Below, one piece after another: positions 38,101 through 51,061 of a DNA stretch of 64,000 bases. Under the pieces are notes generated by a model that was given only the letters and a program-made list of their open reading frames with translations, did no database searches and was not told the DNA's origin. Every line of letters begins with the position of its first letter. Position 1 is the first letter of the stretch. The position numbers were made by a program, and so were the translations under genes. Source of the stretch: Orthonyx spaldingii (Eukaryota; Chordata; Aves; Passeriformes; Orthonychidae); contig VZTJ01001641.1 of the NCBI GenBank assembly GCA_013397795.1, positions 220,332 to 284,331 of the forward strand, in the 5' to 3' direction.

Positions 38101-38980
38101 GGCTGAAAAATATGACTTCTTAAAACCAGAATTTAGTCATATTTAGAAGCTCTGATGCCACATGTCACAATCCACTTATGTTCCTCAAAAAATGGTGTTG
38201 TTTAAAAGCAAGCTGCAACCATTACTTTTTGTAAGAATATTTTGTTCAGATGTAATGCTGTGAAAAGAGTAAAATGAGATTTATAGGCAACGGAATACAT
38301 TTGCTTGTATCTATTTCATGCTAAATTAAGTATTTGTAAACCAAGTAGTCAAGTGAATGCATGTCAGCGGAAATGAAACTGAGCAGCAAATCGTGTTCTG
38401 GAAATCATAACAGCATCATTCTGACATGGTTGTGATATAAGCATTTCAAGAACATATTGCTGAAAAACAGAAAGTTCTGGTTTCATACACTCTAAGGCAT
38501 GCCTGAATTCTAAAGTAAAAATCTTCAAAATATCCTCTTTAACTTGTAGAAGGGCAAATGAATAAGAACATGCATGTCAGCACAGGCTTTGCATAAGTAT
38601 CTGAGATGACTTGATCATGTACCGTCTTAAGCAACAGCGGATAGTATCCAGTGGTTCCTGTAGAGGTTAAAAGTTAAAAACAATGAATATTTAAAGCTAT
38701 ATTATACCTTCTTAAGTAATGCTCTCTATAATAAAGACTAACACAGCAAAAGAAAGGATTTATAATATGCGGAACAGAATTAATTCAGATGAACAGCCAA
38801 TTTCAATTGGCAGGTACTCTGTTCAAACACAGAAGCTTGATAAATTGATTGGAAAACACCAGAACACAATTTCCTCTTTGCAGTGGATTCCTATTTTCCA
38901 TTAATCAGTCATACATTGCTGATTCCTGCACCAACAGCATATACTCATTTCCCTTTCCCATTAAAACAACAGCTTAGTAC
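35148..38980 (-). other. 3.8-kb intron between w6 and w7
   Basis: Noncoding sequence with an A-rich patch near 36898-36935 and no recognised retroposon. Short open frames in it have no splice-compatible context or domain. Confidence 0.7.
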
Positions 38981-39293
38981 CTGTCTTAGAGCTTCCATCT
39001 CTTCACTGGCCACTCGCTTCTCACAAGAGGTGTTCTTCAGCTTGGACTCGGCAAGCTCTAGTTCTGTTTGAAGCTTATCTACCTCTTTGATTACTTGATC
39101 TCTCTCACTCATTATGAGGCGGTACTCATTGAAAACTGAATCCCTTTCTTCCTTGTATTTTTCTGCATCCTTGGCTGCTTTCAGCTGCATTGTTTTGAAC
39201 CTTGTCACCTCTGACTGCAATCGCTCCATCTCTCTCTGCAGTTCTTTGTTTTGTGCTGTGGCGTTGCTTAGTTCCTGCTGTACTGATTCAAAC
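38981..39293 (-). CDS. DLG5: DLG5 exon w6: coiled coil
   Basis: 313 bases encoding residues 275-378, with Arg274 completed at the junction. It includes FESVQQELSNATAQNKELQR, EERDSVFNEYRLIMSERDQV and EKRVASEEMEALRQ. Strong heptad pattern throughout. Acceptor is tttttag, donor is gtacta after CAG. It exits in phase 0, so w7 can be included or skipped without a frame change. Confidence 0.96.
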
Positions 39294-40358
39294 CTAAAAA
39301 CAAGTAGGAACACCAGCATGACACTTGTTACTCATTTTCATACATTAAGGATTTGGCTGAGTAACCAAATGTATCCATTGGTAAAACATAACAAGAGAAC
39401 TTAGAAAACGTATTCTCTGTGCTGCAAAATAACCAGTGCCTTAGGAATATTAGTGAACCTTAAAGAATATTAGAGAACCTCTTTAAGGACTGAACTATAA
39501 CAATTATTAGAAACCATTAATGAACGTGGAAAAAAACATTTTGTGGCTTTGGTCTGTGGGAGCTGTGTAACATCTCTAGCAGTCAATGAAAACATTCTTA
39601 ACACACCCATGTGGTCCTTGTGTGCGCTGATGTTCTCCTACCCCATACGGTTAACTGTGTAGGCTTGGTATCAAGGAGCAGAGAGGGGGGATAAGTGTGG
39701 TATGACAGTGTCTGTGCCCTTCTTTTTTGACACATGCCCACTCACAGCAGCACTTCTAGATGAAGCAAAACTCCCAAATACCTGTAGCCAGAGAACTCTG
39801 CTGCCAGTCCAAAGCCCTGTCTCACAGTGCCCCACAGTCTGCAATTCTAATACCATGAAAAGTTAATTCATGCTTGAGACAATCTTCGTTTGCAAAGTAT
39901 CTTTAGAAATCATACTCCCTTATGGATTTGCTTTTAGTATTTAAACAAGGAGATATGTATATATATATACATATATATACAGGCTCACCATGCATTAAAG
40001 AGTTTGTTTGGAACAAAGAGTGAGGTTTAACAAAATTCTGGTTATATTTGACTCCTGTATCTACAACTAAAAATAAACACAGGTTGAAAAGCAGAGTATC
40101 CCTTTCTCACACGAACTAAACAATGGTTAAAATTCCTCAGGGAAATCCTTTTCTTAAGAAAACGCACCATTTCTCCAAATTAACATCCCCACCACACATT
40201 CTAGAACTTTCCAGAAAATTTTATATAAATACACGTTTATTTATCACAAGATTACATACACTAGAGGAAAATTTTAGAAAAAAGATTAGAAAGGTATTTG
40301 CGATTCTAGCACAATGAAAATAAGATGATACTTCAAAAGTATCAAAACTCAGTTATAC
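39294..40358 (-). other. 1.1-kb intron between w5 and w6
   Basis: Contains a TA microsatellite at 39953-39980 and a short imperfect direct repeat of GAATATTAG..GAACCT units near 39446-39482. Otherwise no feature was recognised. Confidence 0.7.
39953..39980. repeat. TA/TATG microsatellite
   Basis: Interrupted TA dinucleotide repeat of about 28 bases, self-complementary. Confidence 0.9.
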
Positions 40359-40618
40359 CTCCTAAGAGAGGATGAATACTGCTGCTGGAAATGAATTGCT
40401 GTGTCCCTCTGCTTCATTAGCATGTCGATCTGTTTCTGAAGACGTCTGTTCTCCTCCTCAGCCTGTTCCAGGCGGCTCAGATCCGTGTTGTGACTCGCAA
40501 TCTTCTCATTGTACCGTTTCCTCAGGGCATCGTAGTCCTTCTTCACCCCCTCCAGCTTGTCCATTGCTGTATCGTAAAGTTTATTTAATATCTCGGACGA
40601 TCCATTTTGCTTCATAAC
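40359..40618 (-). CDS. DLG5: DLG5 exon w5: coiled coil
   Basis: 260 bases encoding residues 188-273 plus two bases. It starts VMKQNGSSEILNKLYDTAMD and ends HFQQQYSSSLR. These are long amphipathic helix repeats rich in Glu, Lys, Arg and Leu, with an ALRKRYNEK segment as in other DLG5 proteins. Acceptor is a T-run followed by aag; donor is gtataa. Phase enters at 0 and leaves at 2. Confidence 0.95.
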
Positions 40619-41398
40619 CTTAAAAAAAATGGCAGAAACTCTATCAATAGCCTTTACTGTTAATCAGTTCAAGAAATTTGATTTAAAATATCTACATAAG
40701 AAACAAAATTAGAACAAAAATATATTAACCAATTTTAGTAATCACTCTTTTTAATGACTAAGGAAAGATTGAACCTCTTCTAAATACTACTGTTACTCTA
40801 AGCATTATTACATGTGCTTTCTGTCCAGTTAAAAGCCTGCTTTATCACAAGTACACAAGTGTATGAAAATCTCTCTCTAATGGCAATTGCTATGAACATC
40901 TATTAAATCCATGTTGTTTTTGAACTACTTGCAGTTTTTGCAAGAGGTAATCACTACTTGATGACCAAGACGACAGTGGTAACTTAGGAGACGCCCACGA
41001 GGTGGCATGCATGATAGGTTGCCTGCATCCTCTAAGAGTGAATTAAATAATTAAAAACTTAATGAGAATAAAATCTACCCAAAATATGTTATACACTCAG
41101 GCATATTATTTTAATATTCATACAGTATTTAATCTGAGAACTTCCCACAGAGGTTTGTGTTTCAAAAACCATGCATAAAACATGAACAGGAAGAGAAAAA
41201 TCCACTTAAACATGAATAAAGCCTGACCTGAATCTCAGATTTAAATTAATTTACATCAACATAGGAATCTTGCTGTAAATTGCACCACTGGTGATACATG
41301 ACCAGCAACAACATAAGAAAGCCGTAATGAGCATCAGCAAATCTAGTTCTTGTTCATTCTCAGAGGGCAAAAAAATGCCTCAAATTAAGTCTAAAGCC

Positions 41399-41447
41399 TT
41401 TTTTTCCCTTTTTTTTTCTTTTTTTTTTATTCTATGCTCCTTTTTTC
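41399..41447. repeat. T-rich tract
   Basis: Low-complexity T runs on the plus strand (A-rich on the transcribed sense strand), with no adjacent recognisable retroposon body. Confidence 0.75.
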
Positions 41448-42904
41448 TGGTTTTGTCTTTTAAATTGAAATCTGGCCCTGATGGAGCAGTGGGAAGAAAC
41501 AGGAATGCTCTATATACAGAGGCGTCAGGAATTATATAATACTAACATTAACCTACAAAGGCATGCCCCTAACTATCTGAAAATAAAAAGTATTAAAAAA
41601 CTAGAAGGAAAAAAAGAAAACATGAGCTCTATAAAAATGTGAAACCCAACACACAGCACCTATCCTGCACAAATTGGCTCCTCTTCTTCTTTTGTGTCTT
41701 ATATTCAATAAGAGTAAGGGCCACTGCCTAAATGTGGAGGAACCTGGATGCCTGCAGGCCAGAAGAAAAAGGGAGAGCAAAAGGCTGCCCACTCTTCATT
41801 GCCCAGAGGGAGTGGCCAACAACTGTAATTGTTAATAAACCACTTTGCTACAGAGGCAAGATAACAGAGACAAAAGTTCTTCAGCCTGACACTGGTCTCC
41901 TTTAACTAACCAAGACATGTAAAAGCAGGGAGTGTTCATAAAGCGGGCCTGGAACAAGACTGCAGCACTGGGGCTATTTCCACATAGATCCCAACCCTCA
42001 ATGGATTCAGCAGTGTAACCCGCACAGAGCTGGACACATGATTAGCCAACATGCTTCAGTGAACCATTTCAGATAAGCTAAACACGTGGTAAACAGTAAG
42101 CATACGTAAAATGCAAATACAGGGATTTAAATCCCCTCAAGAAAGCCATTTTCCTGAAGACTACTTCCCAAAGGAGTTTAAGAACAGGTCTGAGAACAAA
42201 TTATTTAAGAATCCAAACAGAAACAAATCATGTCTGTCTAAAGCATATATGGAATGTATTTATGCTGAAAACACACTAAATAATTAAAGAAAAGAACTAA
42301 TATAGAAGAAATTGGATGGAATTCAGCATAAACTTGTTAACAGAGATTTGCCAGAGGAAGAAGGACATACTAGTACAAAAAAGGTCTCCCATTCAAAATC
42401 CCAGTCTGAAAGAAAGTAAATAGTCCCAGCTGGCCCAAGGAACACAGCCATGGCAACATGAAACTTCATATGTGAGCAGCAGAAACTTAAGCTGGTTAGC
42501 TGCTACACAGCAAATCCATGACAATCCCACACAAGGAGTAATTTTATCAAAAGCTTTTGCTCTCTGATGCCACCAAGATGTATTTCGTTATGGCCTGACA
42601 ACGACACAACACGTCAGAGGGATCAACACAGAGTCAGACTAATTCATACAAGAAATTACAGGGACAAGATAAGACTTTTGGCACCCCTTCAAGTCACCAT
42701 GATTCAACTCTGAGAAGCTGAGAAATGGAGTTACACAATTTTCCCACTAAGAGTCACATACATAGTTTTCTTTAAAGGTTTGAGCATGATGTTGACGTGA
42801 GACTGGATTTCTTTAAATCAATACTGACAATGATACTTCAGCATCCTTCTGTGCTTCTAGAAAATTTCAAACTTCAGGCAGAACAGTAAAATAGAATAGC
42901 CTTC

Positions 42905-42995
42905 TCTCAGAGGTTTTCCATACCTGCTTTGCAGACTGGGAAACTGAGGCACAGACCATTAAGCTATTTGCCCAGGCTGACACAGCAAACCATTT
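42905..42995 (-). repeat. MIR-like ancient SINE fragment
   Basis: The minus strand reads like the core-to-3' part of a MIR element: a GCTGTGT..CCTGGGCAA block, then TGTGCCTCAGTTTCCC, then CTGCAAAGCAGGTAT. The order and spacing match MIR. MIR/CORE-SINEs are ancient amniote repeats and occur as diverged relics in birds. Ends are approximate. Confidence 0.7.
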
Positions 42996-43910
42996 CTGCT
43001 GTCTTCTGAACAAAACCACTAAACAGTTTCACAGCAGAACTTGCAAGACAGCATTAGAGAAATGGATAAAAAGGAAGAACAAATCTTCTCTTTGCACTAC
43101 CTTTAAGCACCTCCTAAAATACCATTCAGCACATCCAGCTTGCTTTGACCTTTGCCCCTCTCACCCTAGCAAATAATTATTTTGGCTTGCATAGATATTG
43201 CTTCTGAAGCCTAATGTTTGACTTGCAAGTTTGCCCTGTGAATCAGACTACACAGAGTGAACTGAGATACTCTGTGCAACCATTCCACATGTTACTGTAA
43301 CAATTCTAACTAAATGAACAGACTTTTTCATAGGTGAACGTAGGACCTGATACAATCAGTTGCTCCTTAGTTATTGCTCTTTTTTAAATTTTCAGAACAT
43401 GTGAACAACACTGACCTGGAGATAGCCTGTGATATAAAGTTCTGAAATGTCCAAGTTGTCCAGTCCTGACAATTTTGTCTCAAGTTCAAAAACATGAATT
43501 AACTTTTATGATTCTTCCCAAAAAACAAACAACAAAATTAGTATCCAAGTTTAAAGTAAACCCTGTCCCATACAATACCCTAGGAAAAGTGTCATCTTTT
43601 TAATCACTTTGCAACTTTAAGTTGGATTTTTGATGTCTTTCTACCCACTTTAAAAAATATGCATATACAATCTTCACATACACTTCCTTTATCTCTGCAT
43701 TTAAGTACTCCTTATTGGTTTTTTCCAGCTAGACAAAGAAAATCAATTAGTAATCAAGGTGTGATGGTCTTCCCTGATACTGTACAAGGTAAGGAGGCTG
43801 TTTCAGAACCAGTAAGACATAAAAGGCAGCAATGCTGCACATCCAGATTTCTTTATGAAAGGAAGAATCCACGATCTCTTGCAGCGCAGACACTCCAGGC
43901 CATAGCTCAC

Positions 43911-44094
43911 CTGCTGCTGCTGGCTGCGCAGGTCTGTTATCTCCTTCTGATCCTCATCATGGAGTCTCTTCATCTCCTCACACGACTGCTGCAGGTGGTT
44001 GTGCTCCCGCACCAACTGCGTGTTCTTCCTCTTCAGGGTATCCATGTCCTCCTTCAGCTGGGACTGGTCGCTCAGCAGCCGGCTGTGCAACGTG
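43911..44094 (-). CDS. DLG5: DLG5 exon w4: coiled coil
   Basis: 184 bases encoding residues 126-187: TLHSRLLSDQSQLKEDMDTL at its start and DQKEITDLRSQQQQ at its end. It is markedly more GC-rich than its flanks. Acceptor is gacag with a poor pyrimidine tract. Donor is gtgagc directly after three CAG codons. The plus strand is also open here, but that is an antisense shadow. Confidence 0.95.
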
Positions 44095-45599
44095 CTGTCA
44101 CGGCACACACAAAATGCTCTTAGAGGCCAACTCGCAAGGACAAAGTCCTGGAATAACTCATTTCAAGCATGAGTTTCCTACCAAGAAAGCAGGTCAAACT
44201 AACTCAATTCTGCATATTTGTGTACTCCAAGCATCAGGAGAAAAAATCAAATCCAGAAACAAACAGGAACTTAAGTATGAAAACAGATGAAAGTACACAG
44301 TACTCTTAAACCTCATTGGAAGAGATGATGGATTTATGCCACCTGTCAATGCCATTTCATAGCCATTAACAGCAGGCAGACGAACACAAACAGCATAATA
44401 TGATGATTCTTGAGATAATAGGAATTATCCCACCAATCATCTCCCCTTTCTCTCGAGGTCCTCAGCTGAGCAGCAGATAAACAAAACATAGATGAAAATG
44501 ACAAAAATCTCCTTGTGTGCTACTGTTTTAAAACAAACCCCCACAAACTATCAAAAAAACTCCACAACCAACAAAAGCACACTATGTATGTTTCAACTAC
44601 ACTCAAGATAAAAACTGCCTCCAAACCTCATTATGCCACCCATGATTATTGAAAGAAATACACTCTCACTTAAACAACAGAGAGCCATGTGAGGAGGCAA
44701 TCACTCAGATCAAAATTCAAGGTAAAAGTCTAAAATTAGAATTAAATGATGATAAAAAAGAGTAGATAAGTCAACTGAATGCGTCTTACTACTGCAGATC
44801 AAAAAAATAACTTTTGGATACTAGTAAGTATTTCTATTGTTGAAACAGAACAATTCTACCTAAATTCTGATACTTGCTGGTAAATGTTTACATATGTATT
44901 TATATATTAAAAATTTGCATTCTAAGATACATTGTACTCCTTCCTTATGAAGTGAAATACCAACATTTCCTGCACAGAACAACTGAAGTATTAAAAAAAG
45001 TTTCCTTAAAATTAGAACACCTGTTAAAAAAAAAAAACCTTCAAAAATTATGTTTCCACAATTAAGCACATGTAATTTTTACATATAGGTTATTAATCTG
45101 CTGTCATTCAGATTTCAGTGAACATGATAAATTCTTTAGAATGCCATCACTTTTTTTAAAAAGAGCATGGGGTTTTAACAACCACTGCAGAAGAAAACAA
45201 CATTTGAATTTAGCCTGTGTTAAAGCTTCCACAAATTGTCATGAGAGCTATCACAGTCTATTAAGAGAGACTAAGAAATTCCATTCTCTTGGATAATATT
45301 CTGCTCTCTACCCTGACAGTAAAACTATTAGATTGCAATATCAAATCAGTAATCAGGCTTTCTTTTTCGTTCCTATGAAGACATTGGGGATTTCTATCTC
45401 AAATTCCTAAAAGTAAAACAAACAGTCCATACTTTATCATTTCAAATGGGCCAGTAATGTTTTATCTGATGCAAGCGTCAACTTTGCAATCTAAGTAGGT
45501 AAACAGCATTAAAATATTACTTGATTACCATATTCTAATATTTTTTGATCTCGCATAGCTTGGCAAACTCTTACCTTATACAGCTTTACTAATACTTAC
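44095..45599 (-). other. 1.5-kb intron between w3 and w4
   Basis: AT-rich noncoding sequence with no recognisable repeat or exon. Confidence 0.7.
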
Positions 45600-45743
45600 T
45601 GATAAAAATCTGCCTCTTTTGCCGCTTCTTCGCATCTTTTCAGTGTCTTGGTGTGTTGGTTCTGCAGAGACTGTAGGTCTGACATGGCCTTCATACACTG
45701 AATCTTCAGCCTTTCATAATCATGATTTGGTTTTGGACTAGGC
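45600..45743 (-). CDS. DLG5: DLG5 exon w3: coiled coil
   Basis: 144 bases encoding residues 78-125 plus two bases. It includes NHDYERLKIQCMKAMSDLQ and SLQNQHTKTLKRCEEAAKEA, which match the DLG5 coiled coil. Donor is gtaagt. The 5' edge has two AGs six bases apart (gctag, then cctag); either keeps the frame. The first gives Arg-Pro-Ser-Pro-Lys after Cys77 and the second gives Ser-Pro-Lys. I chose the first because it is the first AG after the pyrimidine tract. The alternative exon end is 45737. Confidence 0.9.
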
Positions 45744-48700
45744 CTAGCATGGAAAAAGAATGAGAGGTCAAGCATCAGGTACTAAAGTAAATGAAAAGGC
45801 TGGGAAATGATTATCCAATTAAAAAATGATATCACACAACTGTTGATAATTAGGTTATAATATGCTTTAATTTAAATACTGACCAATTCCCATTAAGATG
45901 CAACCACTAATAAAACGTCACTGATTTGAACTTGTATTAGTTTTATATAGAGATGTAACATTTGATAATGGGATGATTTTTTCTCACCATAACTAATATG
46001 GCCAGAAACAGTACTGAGCCTGCATGTCCCTCTGTTCTGAGCAGCAATACTACTGCAGAACAGAACTTCAAGTGATACAAGAACAAGTCCATTACAGCAC
46101 ATGCAGCTTTACTGTGCCACCATGCCAAACTCACAGTGACAAAGCCCAGACCTGCAGTCAGGGTAGGGCTGGAAGACGCTGCCAAAGTCAGCTGGGCATG
46201 CATGAAGACCTGGGCCAAAAAAAGTTTCTCATAGGCAGCAGCTGGAAGACTGTGTCTATAACTCCCTAGGAAAGACAGTTAGGTTGAGAGAAAGACTTCC
46301 AGTGGGATACCAAACACACACATCTGTGCTGGCAGAGTTTGACCTGTTTGACCAAGTCATTCTGCTGAATTACACACCTGATTGTGTGCTACCATATTCT
46401 TTTAAGCTACCATAAATGAATGAGAAAATGTGTCAGAATCTACCTCACATTTCCATAAGATAATAATTTGAACAAAATTTGGGTTACTAGAAATCTCTAA
46501 TACAATATAATCTCCAACAAGCAATTTTCAGTTAACTGAACAAAATAAAAACCAGAGTCTAAAGAAAATTTTGACTCAAATTTCTTTTGGATGATTGGGA
46601 GAGAAATTTTCTAAATTAATCTCCATTGTCAAGCAATTAACCTGCATAGATTGTCTAGAATGTACGGTATTTGTGCATGATACCTTTATTCATAGATTAG
46701 AATAAATTAGATTTTATATCATGCTAGAAACTTAACTAGCAGGATTATGTCTTCTTGCTTTGTAGCACTAAGGTTCTAAAAGAGACTCTAAATTGAACTG
46801 TTCCTCCTCTGTACAGTCACAGGATTTTTGCTCCATTGAATTTTCTAGTTTCAAAATTAAGCTTCTGACAGCTGTCCCTGTATCATCTCCTGAGTCCCTT
46901 ATAACCCCACAGGCAATGAAAAAAAGAACAAACAAACCACCAAAAAAGAAAACTAATGCCTCCAAAAGAAAACAACTGCTTTCTGATTTAACTGCTTGTT
47001 CTCCTATCAGATTTGGTCCATTGCTGCACAGATCACTCTTCCTCCCTCAAACCTCAAACTCCCCCAAATGCTTCTCTGCAAGCACAGCCTGAAAAGCAAT
47101 CAGAATTTTCCTTGCTTCATAGAAAAAACAGCAACATGGGTTCTGGAACTGAAATGCAGCTGGCGATTGAATCAAAATGAAAATGGTTTTGCACTACTGC
47201 AGTGGTAAGAGTTGTTAAAAAAATTAAAACATTGAAAAAAAAAAAAAAGAAATGCCAGCCACATCTGGTTCACAGATTTTCAGGGGGTGTGTGTATGATA
47301 TAAGGTACTTTTTTGGCAACTCAGTTGCATCTGGGTTGTTGAGTAGTGAGGCCTTCAATAGTAATTCCTCCTATTCTCCTTCCTCTAGAGAAGTGATTCT
47401 GGGGAAAAACAGAACAAAAACCCCTTCTTTGTTTAATAAACTTTACCAACAATTAAAATCCAAAATCATGTAAAGTAATCAAATGTTCAAGTCATGTTTA
47501 CATGAGTGTGTTTTAGGGTATATTTTAACTCAATTTTGAGGAGTACCAAAAGTAGTATGTTACTCACACAGTATTATTGACATCACTGCAACTAGTGAAG
47601 GGTTATTCTTTTAAAATACAGATGTAGTTAGCAGAAGCTAAACTTGATTTGAAATGTTCACACCCTTGACAGAATCACTAAAACCCCAAGCTATTGATTT
47701 AAATTAGACCGTAGGGTGAAATTATTGAAAGTAGATACCATCTGTCCACAACAGTCTTTAAATGACAGCATTAATTGGAGCACAGTTTAACTCTCAGTTG
47801 TAGCATTAAGCTTACTGAGACCTATTAACAGATGTTCATATTAAACTATTATGCCAGTCTGAAAGCTGTGGCAAAACTTGTAGTACAAGTCTAACATCCA
47901 TCATGTGTATTTCATATATTGATGAAGTAACACTGACATTATTCTAAAAAGAAAACAAAACCAAACAAACAAAAAACCAAACAAAACCAACCAACCAAAA
48001 TCCAAACCAATCCAAAATAACATTAAAACTCCCAACAAACCATCTATAAACATATGGAGACCATGTAGGTAACTACACAAGTTAGCCAACTTACACAATG
48101 AGCAGGGACCAACAATGCCACCAATAACATTCTGCATTCTGCCTCATCTACATGAAATAAAAACCACATGGATATCCAAAGCCATATGGTCCACACTGTT
48201 GTTCCAAGGCTTTATGTCTCAGCAAGAAAAACAGGAATAAGAGAAGAAGGAATATTGGTCAGAACTCAAAAATCAAAACTGTTGCAACACAACAGTCCAT
48301 TCAACCACATGTAGTGGCTGACTGTTGTTTAAGCAAGACCACCACAGTTTTATGCTAAAATGCCCTAGAAAATACCAAAAATTATGATTTCAATAAAGGA
48401 GAAGTATCAGTTACTACCTTGGAAGCACTTGTTCAAACATTAACAAAACTTAAAATGCTAGTTTCAAAGGCCCAACTGTTTTTCTGGTATTTGTATAAGA
48501 ACTTCAAAAATCCTTTGTGCTATAGTGGAATTACCCTGGCCATAAATCAAGGCCACAGTGAGACTGACATTTACATGTCTCTGATGCTCACGTAAAAGCT
48601 AATGCCAACCACAGTTCTAATTTTGTGGGCAATGCCTACCTAACAACCTCCAAGTGTTATCATTTACTACTGCAATTCCAATAACAATTATAGATTACAC

Positions 48701-50895
48701 AGAAAACAGTCTCTTCTCAAAGACAGGTTTCAGGGGTCTTATTTGTGTTGTGGTTCTCTTCTACTATTACTATTATGTAAGTAATAATAGCAGGTTTAAG
48801 TCTATAAAGTGCAACTTGAGCATGCTAAATTATTTGGTCAAATCTTTGCTTAATCACCACCACACATGCACACATACAGTCACTCTCAATCCACAAGCCC
48901 AGCATGAGCAATCCTACTCCTGTCCAGCAGGATGGCACATGTTGATCTAATTCAGCACACCATAATCCACTGTTGTGGCTCCTCTTTCACTGCTCTAGAC
49001 TTAGTCAACATTTGCTTTGGAAAACAGCTCTCAGTTTTGCAACCTCCTCAGCCAGTGCAGCCCAGACTACAAATGTGCTGTGAGCTGTTGTGAAGCATCC
49101 AAGGTGACGTGTCAAGGTCTGCCTCTGCACCACCTGTGTTTGGTACAGCAGCAATGCACAGCCAGGAAAATAAAGCCAGGGTAGAAGAAGTCACCATCCA
49201 CATAATCATCTCTCAGCTTTCACACTTCAGCATTAACAGTTTACCGGGCTTTGACTCCTGGAAGAATGAAGATTAGCTTTACAAGAGGAAAGAATTCAAA
49301 AAGTACAACAAATACCAATAAGATTTCAAAAACCATAGATGTGTATGCACACTGGAGAAATAGTTGCTTTTACACTGAAGGAAAAGAATGTCAATTAATA
49401 ATCTTCATTCATTTCCCACTCTTCAAATATTTGACTGTTTGGAAGCCAGCATTCTCCATCTAATATGCACTGTTCAGGGCTACTCAAACACAAGCTTTAA
49501 TTTGATGGGTTGTTCTTGAAGCTGTAAACATTCATGTTTTATACAACATACAAATCCTACACTGAAAGCAAAGGATGGATTTGCCAAAGAGAAAACTAGG
49601 GCAGTCCAGAGTACAGCTCATCAGAACTTTATTAATAGCATCCTGGATTATGCAGAAGATTATTGTGAGCTATAAAATCCTCTGTGTCTAAGCTCTAGTA
49701 ACTTCAAAGAAGAAATCCTTCTATATAACTAAGTAACTAGAAGCTATGCAAAATATGTTGACATTTGACCATCTTTTCCTTTCCCATCTCCACAATGCTT
49801 TGAGACCCTTATAGAGAACATGATGCTCTTAAAGCAGCCCTCAGTACTCAAGGAGGGAGCAAGGTGGCATTAAGATGAGAAGTTACTGAGTTAATAAAAT
49901 GTCCAGATTCTCTCAATGCCAGTTCACTGATTCAAATCTTAACCTTCTCATACAGACAAAAAGTTAATTAACCACCTGACCACATACATACACAGCTGAT
50001 TAAGTAACAAACAACAACAACAAAACATTAAAGTTCAGGAAAGGTATACATGATGGCAACACCTCCCAGAAGATCTGTTCTTTGCTCTTGTTTCAGATTC
50101 AGTGACACACAATTTTTTACCAAGGCTCTATACATGTGCAGACAAAATGTGCTTAGTATACCCAGACATATTTAAACATTAGCAGATCTTTAACCCTTCA
50201 AAATAAACTAATTCTATTTCCTACCCAAGAAAACCCTTAGTTACAATTAACTCACACTCTGAGTACTATCTTCCTCATAACATGTCAGTCCCCAAACTAG
50301 AATGAGCTAGATAAGCCTGCTGGCCATTAAATGACTTTAAAAGCGTGCTCAGTGGAGGAGAATTCCTTATTCTCAACATATTTCTGCTACAAGTTCCCCA
50401 ATGTATGTATACCAGGAAGCTGATCTTCTAAAAACATTTACTCCACTTAGTAGAAATCCAAACCTCTCTCTTCTTGCAGAAGTATAGGAATAGCTGAGAT
50501 TTTTTCCTCTCCTCATTTCTGTTCTCTAGCCAAGTATTCAGAGCTATTTCCCTTTCTTCTCTCTTATTTTCAAAACACCAAAGGCTTCATCCACTCTCTT
50601 CTTTCTTTTCCCACAACAAAGCCCATGAAGCCTAAACAACTTTGCTTTCTTTTCTCAACATAGAGATGAAACCTTCTCCCCTCAGTCCCACAGAAAAATT
50701 GCTGAACAAAGTGGGAATAGGCATTCAATAGGAAGCTCTGAAACATGGATGTAGTCACATCACCAGGATGCAAGCAGGTTACAAGCAACATATGTACATT
50801 GCAAGCTCCTTCGTGCTTACAGGTAAGCAGGTGTCAAGACACTTGAAAGCACTACTGAAGACTAAATGAAAATGCTACATTTCCTTTCTCTTTAC
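45744..50895 (-). other. 5.2-kb intron between w2 and w3
   Basis: No exon is supported in it. It contains an A/C-rich simple tract at 47947-48016, short A-runs near 47232-47250 and an AAC-rich patch near 50008-50033. No recognisable retroposon was seen. Confidence 0.7.
47947..48016. repeat. A/C-rich (CAAA/CCAA) simple repeat
   Basis: Degenerate tandem CAAA, CCAAA and CCAACC units over about 70 bases inside the w2-w3 intron. Confidence 0.85.
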
Positions 50896-51061
50896 CTGCA
50901 GTCATCGAAAGTTGACCCAGGAGACGAAAGTGCAAGTTGCTTGCGCAGCTCATCCCTTTCTCGAGTCACCTGACGGAGCTGATATAAAATAGTCTCCAGC
51001 TTCTCACTCATTTGTCTCGTGTCTATCACAGGTGGTGGAGATGATGCTTTACCAGTCGTAC
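50896..51061 (-). CDS. DLG5: DLG5 exon w2: start of the coiled coil
   Basis: 166 bases encoding residues 23-77 plus two bases of the next codon. It contains GTTGKASSPPP, then a heptad-rich segment with QLRQVTRERDELRKQLA that begins the coiled-coil region. Acceptor is catcag, donor gtaaag. It completes the Gly codon begun in w1. Confidence 0.94.

Larger units (their letters stand above)
40619..43910 (-). other. 3.3-kb intron between w4 and w5
   Basis: Contains a MIR-like ancient SINE piece at about 42905-42995 and a T-rich tract at 41399-41447. No exon is supported. Confidence 0.7.

Noticed and set aside
43659..44123. 154-residue open frame on the plus strand
   Set aside because: It is the antisense shadow of coiled-coil exon w4, caused by that exon's GC-rich composition. 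No independent domain.
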